From positions 682,001-746,000 of the forward strand of contig NZ_LGIW01000015.1 in assembly GCF_001275385.1 (NCBI RefSeq): a stretch of 64,000 bases of DNA, written 5' to 3'. Source of the DNA: Exiguobacterium sp. BMC-KP (GTDB lineage Bacteria > Bacillota > Bacilli > Exiguobacteriales > Exiguobacteriaceae). The position numbers and the translations under genes were made by a program. A model generated the notes under the pieces. The model was given only the letters and a program-made list of their open reading frames with translations, did no database searches and was not told where the DNA came from. Shown in pieces: positions 57,538-64,000 of the stretch. Numbering within the stretch: position 1 is the first letter of the stretch; every line of letters begins with the position of its first letter.

Positions 57538-57543
57538 TGAACG

Positions 57544-57570
57544 ACAAAAGCCGGAGCAATCTGGCTTTTC
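57544..57570 (+). terminator. Intercistronic hairpin after the binding-protein gene
   Basis: Stem AAAAGCC / GGCTTTT with a ten-base loop, no long T tract. It may allow partial termination so the binding protein is made in excess of the permeases. Confidence 0.55.
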
Positions 57571-57595
57571 GTCTTGATGAAAGGGGAACCATCCG

Positions 57596-58579
57596 GTGCA
57601 GCGGAAACGTCTGATCTTTGTACTCATATTGCTCGGTTGCTTGGCAGTTTATAGTAGCCTGTTCTTTGGCATCACACAGATGAATCCGATTCACTTAGTC
57701 CAAGAGTGGATCAGTGGCACGACATCAAAAGCGGGGCTCGTCCTAACGAATCTGCGCTTGCCACGGCTTTTACTCGGATTGTTGCTCGGAGCGAATCTCG
57801 CCGTCGCGGGGGCAATCATGCAAGCCGTGACACGAAATCCGCTCGCATCACCGCAAGTGTTCGGAGTCAATGCCGGAGCGTCATTTCTCGTCGTCCTCAG
57901 TCTACTCGTCTTTCCGTCGCTCGGAACGGCAAATTTGATCTACTTCGCCTTTGCTGGCGCCTTAGTCGGCGGGGTGCTCGTCTTTTCGTTCGCCTCCGTT
58001 CGCGGGATGACAGCATTAAAACTTGCCCTCGTCGGGATGGCGATTCATCTCTTGTTAACGTCGCTGACGAAAGGCTTGATTCTCTTTAACGACCGAATCA
58101 CAAACGTCTTGTACTGGCTGTCCGGTTCGCTCAGTGACGCAAGCTGGCTTGAACTACGGATCGTCTTACCGTGGTCACTTGCCGGATTGCTTCTTGCTGC
58201 AAGTCTTGCGAAATCGCTCGCTGTCTTCCAACTCGGACAAGACGTCGCGGTCGGTCTCGGTCAAAAAGTGACACGGATTCGCTTGCTTGCTGGGATCAGC
58301 GTCGTCTTACTCGCAGGCGTCACCGTTGCCGTCGCCGGAGCGATCGGCTTCATCGGATTAATGGTTCCGCATATCACGCGGCGACTCGTCGGGGAGGATT
58401 ACCGGATCGTTCTGCCGGTCGCTGCCGTCATCGGTGGACTTCTACTGACGTATGCCGATGTCCTCGCACGGTTCATCGCCTATCCGTATGAGTCACCGGT
58501 CGGCATCGTGACATCGCTACTCGGTGCACCATTCTTCCTTGTTCTGGCACGACGCCAGATGAAAGGGGGATTACGATGA
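57596..58579 (+). CDS. FecCD-family iron ABC permease 1
   Basis: Membrane subunit of 327 residues, about ten helices, GTG start with GAAAGGGG upstream. FecCD hallmarks: LRLPRLLLGLLLGANLAVAG, then MQAVTRNPLASPQVFGVNAG near residue 80, and GFIGLMVPHITRRLVGED near the C terminus (the ATPase contact loop). Overlaps the next permease (ATGA). Confidence 0.93.
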   Translation: MQRKRLIFVLILLGCLAVYSSLFFGITQMNPIHLVQEWISGTTSKAGLVLTNLRLPRLLLGLLLGANLAVAGAIMQAVTRNPLASPQVFGVNAGASFLVVLSLLVFPSLGTANLIYFAFAGALVGGVLVFSFASVRGMTALKLALVGMAIHLLLTSLTKGLILFNDRITNVLYWLSGSLSDASWLELRIVLPWSLAGLLLAASLAKSLAVFQLGQDVAVGLGQKVTRIRLLAGISVVLLAGVTVAVAGAIGFIGLMVPHITRRLVGEDYRIVLPVAAVIGGLLLTYADVLARFIAYPYESPVGIVTSLLGAPFFLVLARRQMKGGLR

Positions 58580-59544
58580 AAGACATGCGCCGGATCCTGA
58601 TTGTCGCGGTGCTCGTGATCTTCGCGAGTTTTGCCTTACTGTCGGTCGGATCAATTCAATTATCGTTATCGGAACTATGGCAGTCATTCTTTGGTGGAAA
58701 AGATGCTTTTATCGTTCAAAATTACCGCCTACCGCGAACCGTCCTGGCCTTTTTAGCAGGTGCGAGTTTTGCCTTAGCTGGCGTCGTCTTACAAAGTGTC
58801 ATCCGTAATCCATTGATTTCGCCGGATGTGATCGGAGTGACGAACGGTGCATCCTTGTTTGCCGTCTTGACGATCGCACTTGTGCCGGATGGTCCGCTCT
58901 TGTTAACGCCAATCGCCGCTTTCATTGGTGCGGCGCTTGTCATGATCGCCTTGTTGATGCTTGAGCGGGGTGGGAATGTCTCCCGTAGTTCGTTCGCGTT
59001 GCTTGGGATCGCGGTCAGTGCGATCTGTGCTTCCGGGACGGAATACCTGTTGATCAAGTTTCCACTGCAGACGAACGATTCACTCGTCTGGCTCGCTGGG
59101 AGTCTGTTCGGGAAAGGGTGGCAGGAAGTGATGATCTTAGCGCCCGTGCTCGTTGTGATTGGTGCAATCATCTTTTATCGCCATCGTCAACTCGATGTCT
59201 TATCATTAAGTGAAGAAGTCAGTATCGGTCTTGGGTTACCGATTCAGCGGACGCGGCACGTCTTCTTGGCGCTTGCTGTCGTTCTAGCTGGTGTCGCCGT
59301 CGCAACGGTCGGTGCGATTGGCTTCATCGGTTTGATTGCTCCACATATGGCACGGCGTCTCGTCGGTCATAAGCATCTAGCTGTGTTACCGATGGCACTG
59401 TTGCTCGGTGGTGGGTTACTTGTCGTCGCGGATGCGCTCGGTCGAGGGATACATCCACCACTTGAAGTACCAGCCGGATTGATCACAGCAATCATCGGTG
59501 TGCCGTATTTCCTATATCTCTTACGGAGAGAACGGACGGCATGA
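58576..59544 (+). CDS. FecCD-family iron ABC permease 2
   Basis: Second permease of 322 residues, with the parallel motifs VIRNPLISPDVIGVTNGA and GFIGLIAPHMARRLVGHK. Together with 57596 it forms the membrane channel. No ATPase gene follows: the next element is a terminator and then a convergent unrelated gene. The importer must borrow an ATPase (a FhuC/YusV-like protein) from another locus. Confidence 0.92.
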   Translation: MKDMRRILIVAVLVIFASFALLSVGSIQLSLSELWQSFFGGKDAFIVQNYRLPRTVLAFLAGASFALAGVVLQSVIRNPLISPDVIGVTNGASLFAVLTIALVPDGPLLLTPIAAFIGAALVMIALLMLERGGNVSRSSFALLGIAVSAICASGTEYLLIKFPLQTNDSLVWLAGSLFGKGWQEVMILAPVLVVIGAIIFYRHRQLDVLSLSEEVSIGLGLPIQRTRHVFLALAVVLAGVAVATVGAIGFIGLIAPHMARRLVGHKHLAVLPMALLLGGGLLVVADALGRGIHPPLEVPAGLITAIIGVPYFLYLLRRERTA

Positions 59545-59557
59545 TGTTCGATCTACC

Positions 59558-59599
59558 AAAAATGGAGTCCTAGCGATTACGCGAAGGACTCCATTTTTT
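59558..59599. terminator. Terminator of the iron importer operon
   Basis: Stem AAAAATGGAGTCCT / AGGACTCCATTTTT with a loop of about 13 bases. Confidence 0.9.
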
Positions 59600-59651
59600 A
59601 TGAAAGGAAAGAAGTACACACCTGACGAATCATGGCGACATCTTTCTATAT

Positions 59652-60227
59652 TTATTTGGCTTCAAGTTGGTTTGATTTTTCTACTTCTTCTTTATAGTTT
59701 GCTAAAAACTCATCAACGGAAACGTTATTAGCGTTTGGATTCGATTTAATGGTTAATTTACTCGAAGAAATCGATGTGCTTTGATCGTCTACATGGGATG
59801 GGATTTCAAGTACCAATTGATCACCTAAACCTGTCTCAAGACCACTTTTTCCAAAGTTAAAAGTTCGTGTGACATACGCTTCAGCATAATTTTTTTGATT
59901 CTCTGAATAGACTTTGACATCAGAAATTTTGTATTTGAATGAATTCAGCTGCTTTTTATCGACTTCCGTAGTGGACAAAAAAATCAATACAGCCTCATCC
60001 CCTTTAGATAACTTTGAAAGGTTAGTATGTGCTAACGGAGTGTTGTCTAAGAAATCTGCTTTTTGTTGCTCAAGCACTGTAGTGAAAAAATTGAAGGCTT
60101 GTTCCTCGGTGATGCTACTCTTAGATTTTTCTTGTGCAACATTAGAATCGGCAATCGCATTACTCCATAAGAAACCAGCATATAGGATGACACCTAAAGT
60201 GAGGGTGGAAAAAATAGCTTTTTTCAC
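59652..60227 (-). CDS. Hypothetical secreted protein, 191 aa
   Basis: GTG start after AGAGGTC. N-terminal signal sequence MKKAIFSTLTLGVILYAGFL with a likely signal peptidase I site after NAIADS, no lipobox. The mature part is polar with a helical FNFFTTVLEQQKADFLDN region and a SISSSKLTIKSNPNANN tail. Base composition is lower in GC than its neighbours. No family recognised. Confidence 0.68.
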   Translation of the reverse strand: MKKAIFSTLTLGVILYAGFLWSNAIADSNVAQEKSKSSITEEQAFNFFTTVLEQQKADFLDNTPLAHTNLSKLSKGDEAVLIFLSTTEVDKKQLNSFKYKISDVKVYSENQKNYAEAYVTRTFNFGKSGLETGLGDQLVLEIPSHVDDQSTSISSSKLTIKSNPNANNVSVDEFLANYKEEVEKSNQLEAK

Positions 60228-60302
60228 TATCGCGACCTCTTTCTGTTATTTGATTAATGTTATTATATAACAAAAAAACCAAAAAAAGGAAAGGGTATAA
60301 AA

Positions 60303-60635
60303 ATGAGTAAATCGAATTCTAAGAAAAAAAGGAAAAAGAAATTTTTAGTACTATTTTTAGGAGTTATAGCTCTCATTGTATTACTCATGCCGGTCCTATC
60401 ACCTATTCTGTTTACGGATGCTACGCCTAGAGGAGCTCTTCGACACGAACTATACAAACAAGTCTATTACTATCAAAATTACTTTGCGATTATTACGGAA
60501 CAAGATCCTGTTGCAGAACCTTACCATATGTTTTGGTATGACTGGAAAAGTGAAACGGGAGGAACGCCTTTTATCTGCTATTCGAAGAAGGTCAATGAGG
60601 AAAAATATGCTGTTTCCTGCGGTACGGGTCCTTAA
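60303..60635 (+). CDS. Hypothetical membrane-anchored protein, 110 aa
   Basis: Very basic N terminus (MSKSNSKKKRKKKF), one helix (about 14-35), then an extracellular part with YKQVYYYQNYFAIITEQDP and two cysteines (FICYSKK, VSCGTG) that might form a disulfide. AAAGGAAAGG ribosome site. Low GC. Divergent from the 59652 gene with only 75 bases between. Family unknown. Confidence 0.65.
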   Translation: MSKSNSKKKRKKKFLVLFLGVIALIVLLMPVLSPILFTDATPRGALRHELYKQVYYYQNYFAIITEQDPVAEPYHMFWYDWKSETGGTPFICYSKKVNEEKYAVSCGTGP

Positions 60636-60675
60636 AGTGGTATCTTATATAAAATAGAATTGAGCTACATAAATC

Positions 60676-60722
60676 AGGCTTCCTGACATCGTGTAATCAC
60701 GATGCTAGGTAGCCTAATTTTT
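60676..60722. terminator. Bidirectional terminator
   Basis: Long stem around CATCGTG / CACGATG with outer AGGCT / AGCCT, between convergent genes. Confidence 0.78.
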
Positions 60723-60753
60723 AATTCATAATGTATCGATTCAAGGAGAATCT

Positions 60754-61683
60754 TTATGCCGAGCGGATTTCTGTACCTAGATTCAAGAAGATTTCTTCTA
60801 AGGACGCTTCTTCTACCTCGAGTCGATAAACATGGATCTGTTGTGAGACAAGATAAGCATTGATCGTCGCAATATCCTGTTCACTTTGGACGATGAACGT
60901 TGACTGAGTCGAGGAGACATTGACGTCTTTCGCAAGCGTCGACAACTTGGACTGCAAGTGTAGTTGCATCTCATTGTCGAGTAACGCATGTTTGACGTGA
61001 ACGGTAATGTTGTTCTGATGCTGTTCCCGTAGCTCCTCCATCGTGCCTTGCGTCTGAATCGATCCATCCTGCATGATCGCGATTTCCGTACACAGTTTTT
61101 CGACCTCGTCCAAGTTATGAGACGTTAAAAAAATCGTCGTTCCGTCTGCTGCAATCTTACGAATCAAAGTATGGATCCCGAGAATCGAGTTGGCATCGAC
61201 GCCAGAGGTCGGTTCATCTAAAAACAAGATATCCGGTCGATTGATTAAAGCTTGAGCGATGCCGAGCTTTTTTTTCATCCCGAACGAATAGTTCTTCGTT
61301 TTCATATCGATCGCGTCTTCGAGTTGTACTTCACGGAAGACTTGTTTCAACTCGTCCGTCGTCGTCTTCAGACCGAGGACTTTGCTGAAATACTTCAAGT
61401 GATCGAGCGCCGTGAAGTTTTCGTAAAAGGTCGAGTAATCCGGCAGAACGCCGATTCGGGTCCGGACGTCCTTCAAAGAATCGTTCGGCGCTCCGAGTAA
61501 CTCGAACGTCCCGGACGTCGGGCGGACCAGTCCCGTGATCATATTGATGAACGTTGATTTACCGGCTCCATTTTGACCTAGGAATCCGAAGATAGCCCCT
61601 TGCTCGATCTCGAGATTCAGCTGGTTGACGACGGTCTTGTTGCCGTATTGTTTCGTTAAATTGGTTGCACGAAGGGCTAACAT
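60754..61683 (-). CDS. ABC transporter ATP-binding protein (paralogue of 6997)
   Basis: ATPase of 309 residues: Walker A GQNGAGKST, signature YSFGMKKK, Walker B with ILFLDEPTSGVD and LTSHN. C-terminal extension as in 6997-7887, to which it is clearly paralogous along its full length. Its ATG overlaps the permease stop (TGATG). Exporter of the same type; substrate unknown. Confidence 0.93.
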   Translation of the reverse strand: MLALRATNLTKQYGNKTVVNQLNLEIEQGAIFGFLGQNGAGKSTFINMITGLVRPTSGTFELLGAPNDSLKDVRTRIGVLPDYSTFYENFTALDHLKYFSKVLGLKTTTDELKQVFREVQLEDAIDMKTKNYSFGMKKKLGIAQALINRPDILFLDEPTSGVDANSILGIHTLIRKIAADGTTIFLTSHNLDEVEKLCTEIAIMQDGSIQTQGTMEELREQHQNNITVHVKHALLDNEMQLHLQSKLSTLAKDVNVSSTQSTFIVQSEQDIATINAYLVSQQIHVYRLEVEEASLEEIFLNLGTEIRSA

Positions 61684-62372
61684 CAGAGATCTCTCCTTTT
61701 AAAGATAATTAGACTCGTCAAGACGAAAACAGCGATATGAATCAAGACAAGATAGGTGTAGGCAGTATTTTCTTGCGTGTAGTAGTAATACGGTGTCAGG
61801 TAAGAGATCGTATCGATGATGACATTCTTTGAAATAAGACTCCACATCCCGATGACCGGTAGCGCGATCGAGATGAAGATTCCGACGAACATCGTCATCG
61901 AGGAATTACTGACGACTGTTGAAAGAAACAACGATAATCCGATGAAATAAGAGACGAAGATGATACTTTGAATTAAATCGACGAAATGAAACGACTTTGA
62001 AAATGGAACGATCAATAAGAGGGCAACTGTCAGACAAAGCACCCAAAAGGATACGTTGCCTAAAAACTTACCGAAAATGATGTTTTCACGGGACGTTTTT
62101 GTCGCAAGAAACCGAATCGTCTTCGACTCAATCTCTTTATTGACGCTACTGTGGGAGATGCTCGTCACGAATAAGGGAGCAGCTAAAAACAGAAGTAACA
62201 TCAATCCGATGATATACGCATTGTTACCTAAACCGAGTTCACTGAGTTGCCCTTTGAACTGGCTGACGAGTTTAGCAGAACCATTCGTCACCCCGAACAA
62301 GACGACGATGATCAGGATGGCACGGATGCTTTGAAAAAGTGATTTGAATTCGCGAAGCGTAATGGCAAACAT
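61683..62372 (-). CDS. ABC-2 type permease (paralogue of 6312)
   Basis: Protein of 229 residues with six helices and the cytoplasmic loop NKEIESKTIRFLATKTSR, nearly matching the loop of 6312 (NREIETRTIRLLVTKTSR). ATG 62372 follows AAAGGTG; an upstream GTG is less well placed. It lies between the ATPase and the DUF4064 gene. The three genes seem to form one operon. Confidence 0.88.
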   Translation of the reverse strand: MFAITLREFKSLFQSIRAILIIVVLFGVTNGSAKLVSQFKGQLSELGLGNNAYIIGLMLLLFLAAPLFVTSISHSSVNKEIESKTIRFLATKTSRENIIFGKFLGNVSFWVLCLTVALLLIVPFSKSFHFVDLIQSIIFVSYFIGLSLFLSTVVSNSSMTMFVGIFISIALPVIGMWSLISKNVIIDTISYLTPYYYYTQENTAYTYLVLIHIAVFVLTSLIIFKRRDL

Positions 62373-62400
62373 ATGTAGACGCACCTTTCTCTAAGTAAAA

Positions 62401-62823
62401 TTAATATTGTCGCGCTAGCTTCTTATTCTTCGATACATTCGTGATACCAGCAATCAAGTAAGCGATTGAACCGAAAAGTCCAGCGAGTAACGTAAAAATT
62501 CCTCCGAGAATCGCCGTAATAATCAACAGCTTTCCAGCAGAACCACTTTTGCGAATCCGGACGATTGAGAAGATGCCTCCTAATGTACATAAGAGTGAGA
62601 CAGCACCGATGTACAAGAAGAATTGTTGAAAGGATATGAGGATTTGAGAAGCCGTGACATCCGTGATGTTCTCGTCACGAATGAATTGATCGACCAAGTC
62701 CTTCATCCCAGCGTGATCAGCAATCGATCCAGATAACAGGAAACCTCCTAAACACAATGATCCGAACAAAACGATACCGATGACAGCAAAGATGTACTCT
62801 GTTGCTCTTTTCAAGTAAAACAC
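62401..62823 (-). CDS. DUF4064 domain membrane protein
   Basis: Protein of 140 residues, four helices (about 10-35, 68-88, 95-115, 115-130) and a short extracellular loop (DHAGMKDLVDQFIRDENITD). It matches DUF4064, a Firmicutes family of unknown function often beside ABC-2 exporters or LiaF-like genes. AAAGGAGTG precedes the ATG. First gene of the operon with 61683 and 60754. Confidence 0.78.
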   Translation of the reverse strand: MFYLKRATEYIFAVIGIVLFGSLCLGGFLLSGSIADHAGMKDLVDQFIRDENITDVTASQILISFQQFFLYIGAVSLLCTLGGIFSIVRIRKSGSAGKLLIITAILGGIFTLLAGLFGSIAYLIAGITNVSKNKKLARQY

Positions 62824-63001
62824 TCCTTTTCCTTATTTTTCCTATTTGACATTCCTAAACTACCATGACTTGAATCTCTATTACAAGTGAAAAAATGAAT
62901 ATATTTTAATTATTTATTGGTTAAATGTTTAATTAATATCAAAAATACTTTAACTTTGTTTAAATAAATGCTATTGTGAATACATGGGAGGGAAATGGAA
63001 A

Positions 63002-63304
63002 ATGAAGAAAGATGATGTTCCGGATTGGATTTTATCTCTAGAATTGGAAGAAGTGGAATTCGTGAAAAAATTTATCGTCAGTTCAGGTTCCTTGAAGGAG
63101 CTAGCAAAACATTATGATGTCTCCTATCCGACCGTCCGGATTCGCGTCGATCGTATTATTCAGAAAATCGAAGTGAATGAGAAAATCGAGAATGAACCGT
63201 TCATTACATATATTAAACAAATGGCAATTGAGGATCGCATTACGATTGAGGATGCAAAAAAAATAATCGGAAAATATCGACTTGAGAGGGGTAACAACGA
63301 ATGA
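63002..63304 (+). CDS. DUF2089 family protein (HTH-like)
   Basis: Protein of 100 residues starting MKKDDVPDWILSLELEEVEF; ATG 63002 follows GGGAGGG. The core FIVSSGSLKELAKHYDVSYP followed by TVRIRVDRIIQKI is an HTH-like DUF2089 signature, usually encoded with a membrane protein. It is likely a transcriptional regulator of the pair. Overlaps the next gene (ATGA). Confidence 0.87.
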   Translation: MKKDDVPDWILSLELEEVEFVKKFIVSSGSLKELAKHYDVSYPTVRIRVDRIIQKIEVNEKIENEPFITYIKQMAIEDRITIEDAKKIIGKYRLERGNNE

Positions 63305-63585
63305 ACTTTATCATTTCTGCTTTATTCATCACCGTCGGATTAGGATTACAGCAACTATTATCGAGTCGAAATAATCCGTATCTTGGCGTCATTATGCCAA
63401 TTCTATTGACAATCGTCATGACATGGCGATACCTCGCTGGTGGGTACAATAGTTTTCTTGCCTATGCTTTAATTTTAGGATTCGGTTGGATTGTACTGTT
63501 AGTCGAATGGTCAAATGGTCGGAAATCTTTTAAAAGGCAGCAAGAAAAAGAACTAGAGCGGATGCGTGTGCACGATACATTATGA
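63301..63585 (+). CDS. Membrane partner of the DUF2089 protein
   Basis: Protein of 94 residues with three helices (about 3-20, 29-45, 50-70) and a charged cytoplasmic tail RKSFKRQQEKELERMR. ATGA overlap with the regulator gene. Comparable HTH plus membrane-protein pairs are common in Bacilli (see 50989/51219); the function is unknown. Confidence 0.75.
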   Translation: MNFIISALFITVGLGLQQLLSSRNNPYLGVIMPILLTIVMTWRYLAGGYNSFLAYALILGFGWIVLLVEWSNGRKSFKRQQEKELERMRVHDTL

Positions 63586-63612
63586 TGGGGAGCATACATA
63601 TTTTCTATAGGA

Positions 63613-63639
63613 AGACGACTTAAAAGAGGTCGTTTTTTT
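63613..63639 (+). terminator. Terminator of the DUF2089 pair
   Basis: Short stem ACGAC / GTCGT followed by TTTTTT. Confidence 0.6.
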
Positions 63640-63770
63640 AGTAAACAGAAAAGAAAGATACTGCAGATCAAAGCATACAAACAGGTAAAGTAATGATTGT
63701 CAAAAGAAGCAAACGACTTTAACTTCTTCAATACAGAGTCTACGAATTCTAAAAAAAGTGAGTGGAAAAA

Positions 63771-64000
63771 ATGAACCGTAAAATAATGACTTTCTTAACA
63801 GTATTGAGTGTTACTTTAACTAGTTCCTTCATGTATGTGGTATCTGCGGGTGGAAAACAAAAGACGCTCACGCAACAACAAAAAAATCAATATTATGAAC
63901 AGTATACGATCATACTAAAGACCATAAATAAAAAGTACCAAAACGCAGAACTAGAACTAATCGAACAAAAGGATTTCAAAGAAAACGATTGGGTGACACC
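63771..64000 (+). CDS. Secreted hypothetical protein (3' truncated)
   Basis: Runs off the right edge. ATG 63771, with a weak GTGAGTGG site. Signal peptide MNRKIMTFLTVLSVTLTSSF, then a polar, Gln/Lys-rich mature part (KTLTQQQKNQYYEQYTIILK) that looks helical. No family recognised from 76 residues. Low GC. Confidence 0.6.
   Translation, partial: MNRKIMTFLTVLSVTLTSSFMYVVSAGGKQKTLTQQQKNQYYEQYTIILKTINKKYQNAELELIEQKDFKENDWVT

Noticed and set aside
59498-59731. Plus-strand frame running from the second iron permease into the spacer
   Set aside because: It overlaps the permease end and the terminator stem and has no ribosome site.
1-64000. Search for CRISPR arrays, tRNA/rRNA genes, IS elements and riboswitches
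   Set aside because: No regularly spaced repeats, cloverleaf sequences, transposase genes with terminal repeats or recognisable riboswitch cores were seen by eye; a covariance-model scan would be needed to exclude small RNAs.

Overview
This window looks like ordinary chromosome from a low-to-medium GC Gram-positive bacterium of the Bacilli, most probably an Exiguobacterium. That assignment is inference: it rests on strong AGGAGG-type ribosome sites, frequent TTG/GTG starts, Bacillus-type gene neighbourhoods (ydbS-ydbT, ywnA-ywnB, PadR-HAAS, DUF2089 plus membrane partner) and many short two-to-four-gene operons separated by hairpin terminators. I see no rRNA, tRNA, CRISPR array, transposase or complete prophage, and no gene-free stretch longer than about 230 bases. 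The left edge cuts a short-chain dehydrogenase and the right edge cuts a small secreted protein.

Region by region. 1-9.6 kb: redox enzymes (SDR, quinone-type alcohol dehydrogenase, DJ-1/PfpI protein, quinol monooxygenase), a LysR regulator, an alpha/beta hydrolase, an ABC-2 exporter pair preceded by a 29-residue membrane peptide, a YdeI-like protein and a diguanylate cyclase. 9.8-18.7 kb: a three-gene ABC-2 exporter operon, a lipoprotein metalloprotease, an intact ydbT beside a broken ydbS, a nucleotidyltransferase and two tandem MarR genes. 18.9-30.8 kb: rifampin ADP-ribosyltransferase arr with a partner, a ywnA-like Rrf2 regulator facing ywnB across a very clear double operator, a SatA-like acetyltransferase with membrane proteins built from a repeated module, a DUF2231 protein, divergent DedA-type genes, an envelope glycolipid/deacetylase operon, a second diguanylate cyclase, DUF402, Nudix and DinB proteins. 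30.8-32.5 kb: a compact replication-protein/endolysin/holin cassette without other phage genes. 32.6-45.9 kb: a third diguanylate cyclase, threonine aldolase facing a MerR-SDR pair, an island of very small membrane proteins with a decayed member, a soluble chemoreceptor, a CDF metal exporter, an MFS transporter and an RmlD-like protein. 46-64 kb: flavohemoglobin hmp, an SgrR-like regulator divergent from an MFS gene, a GNAT, an XRE and a PadR module, a GntR-transporter-DUF554 operon, Nudix and NAT enzymes, a Fur-controlled iron-siderophore importer that lacks its ATPase, secreted proteins, a second ABC-2 pair with DUF4064, and a DUF2089 pair.

Functionally this is an accessory/stress neighbourhood: drug and metal export, antibiotic modification, envelope defence, iron uptake, NO detoxification and c-di-GMP signalling, mostly run by small local regulators. 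The best-supported unusual points are the ydbS pseudogene (internal in-frame stop plus a start-proximal frame break), the DUF3139-like pseudogene (two single-base deletions), the adjoining twin palindromes over the ywnB promoter, the phage-free lysis cassette, and the internally duplicated membrane module at 22.1-23.2 kb. I found no clear new defence or signalling system; the lysis cassette and the small-membrane-protein island are the closest candidates.
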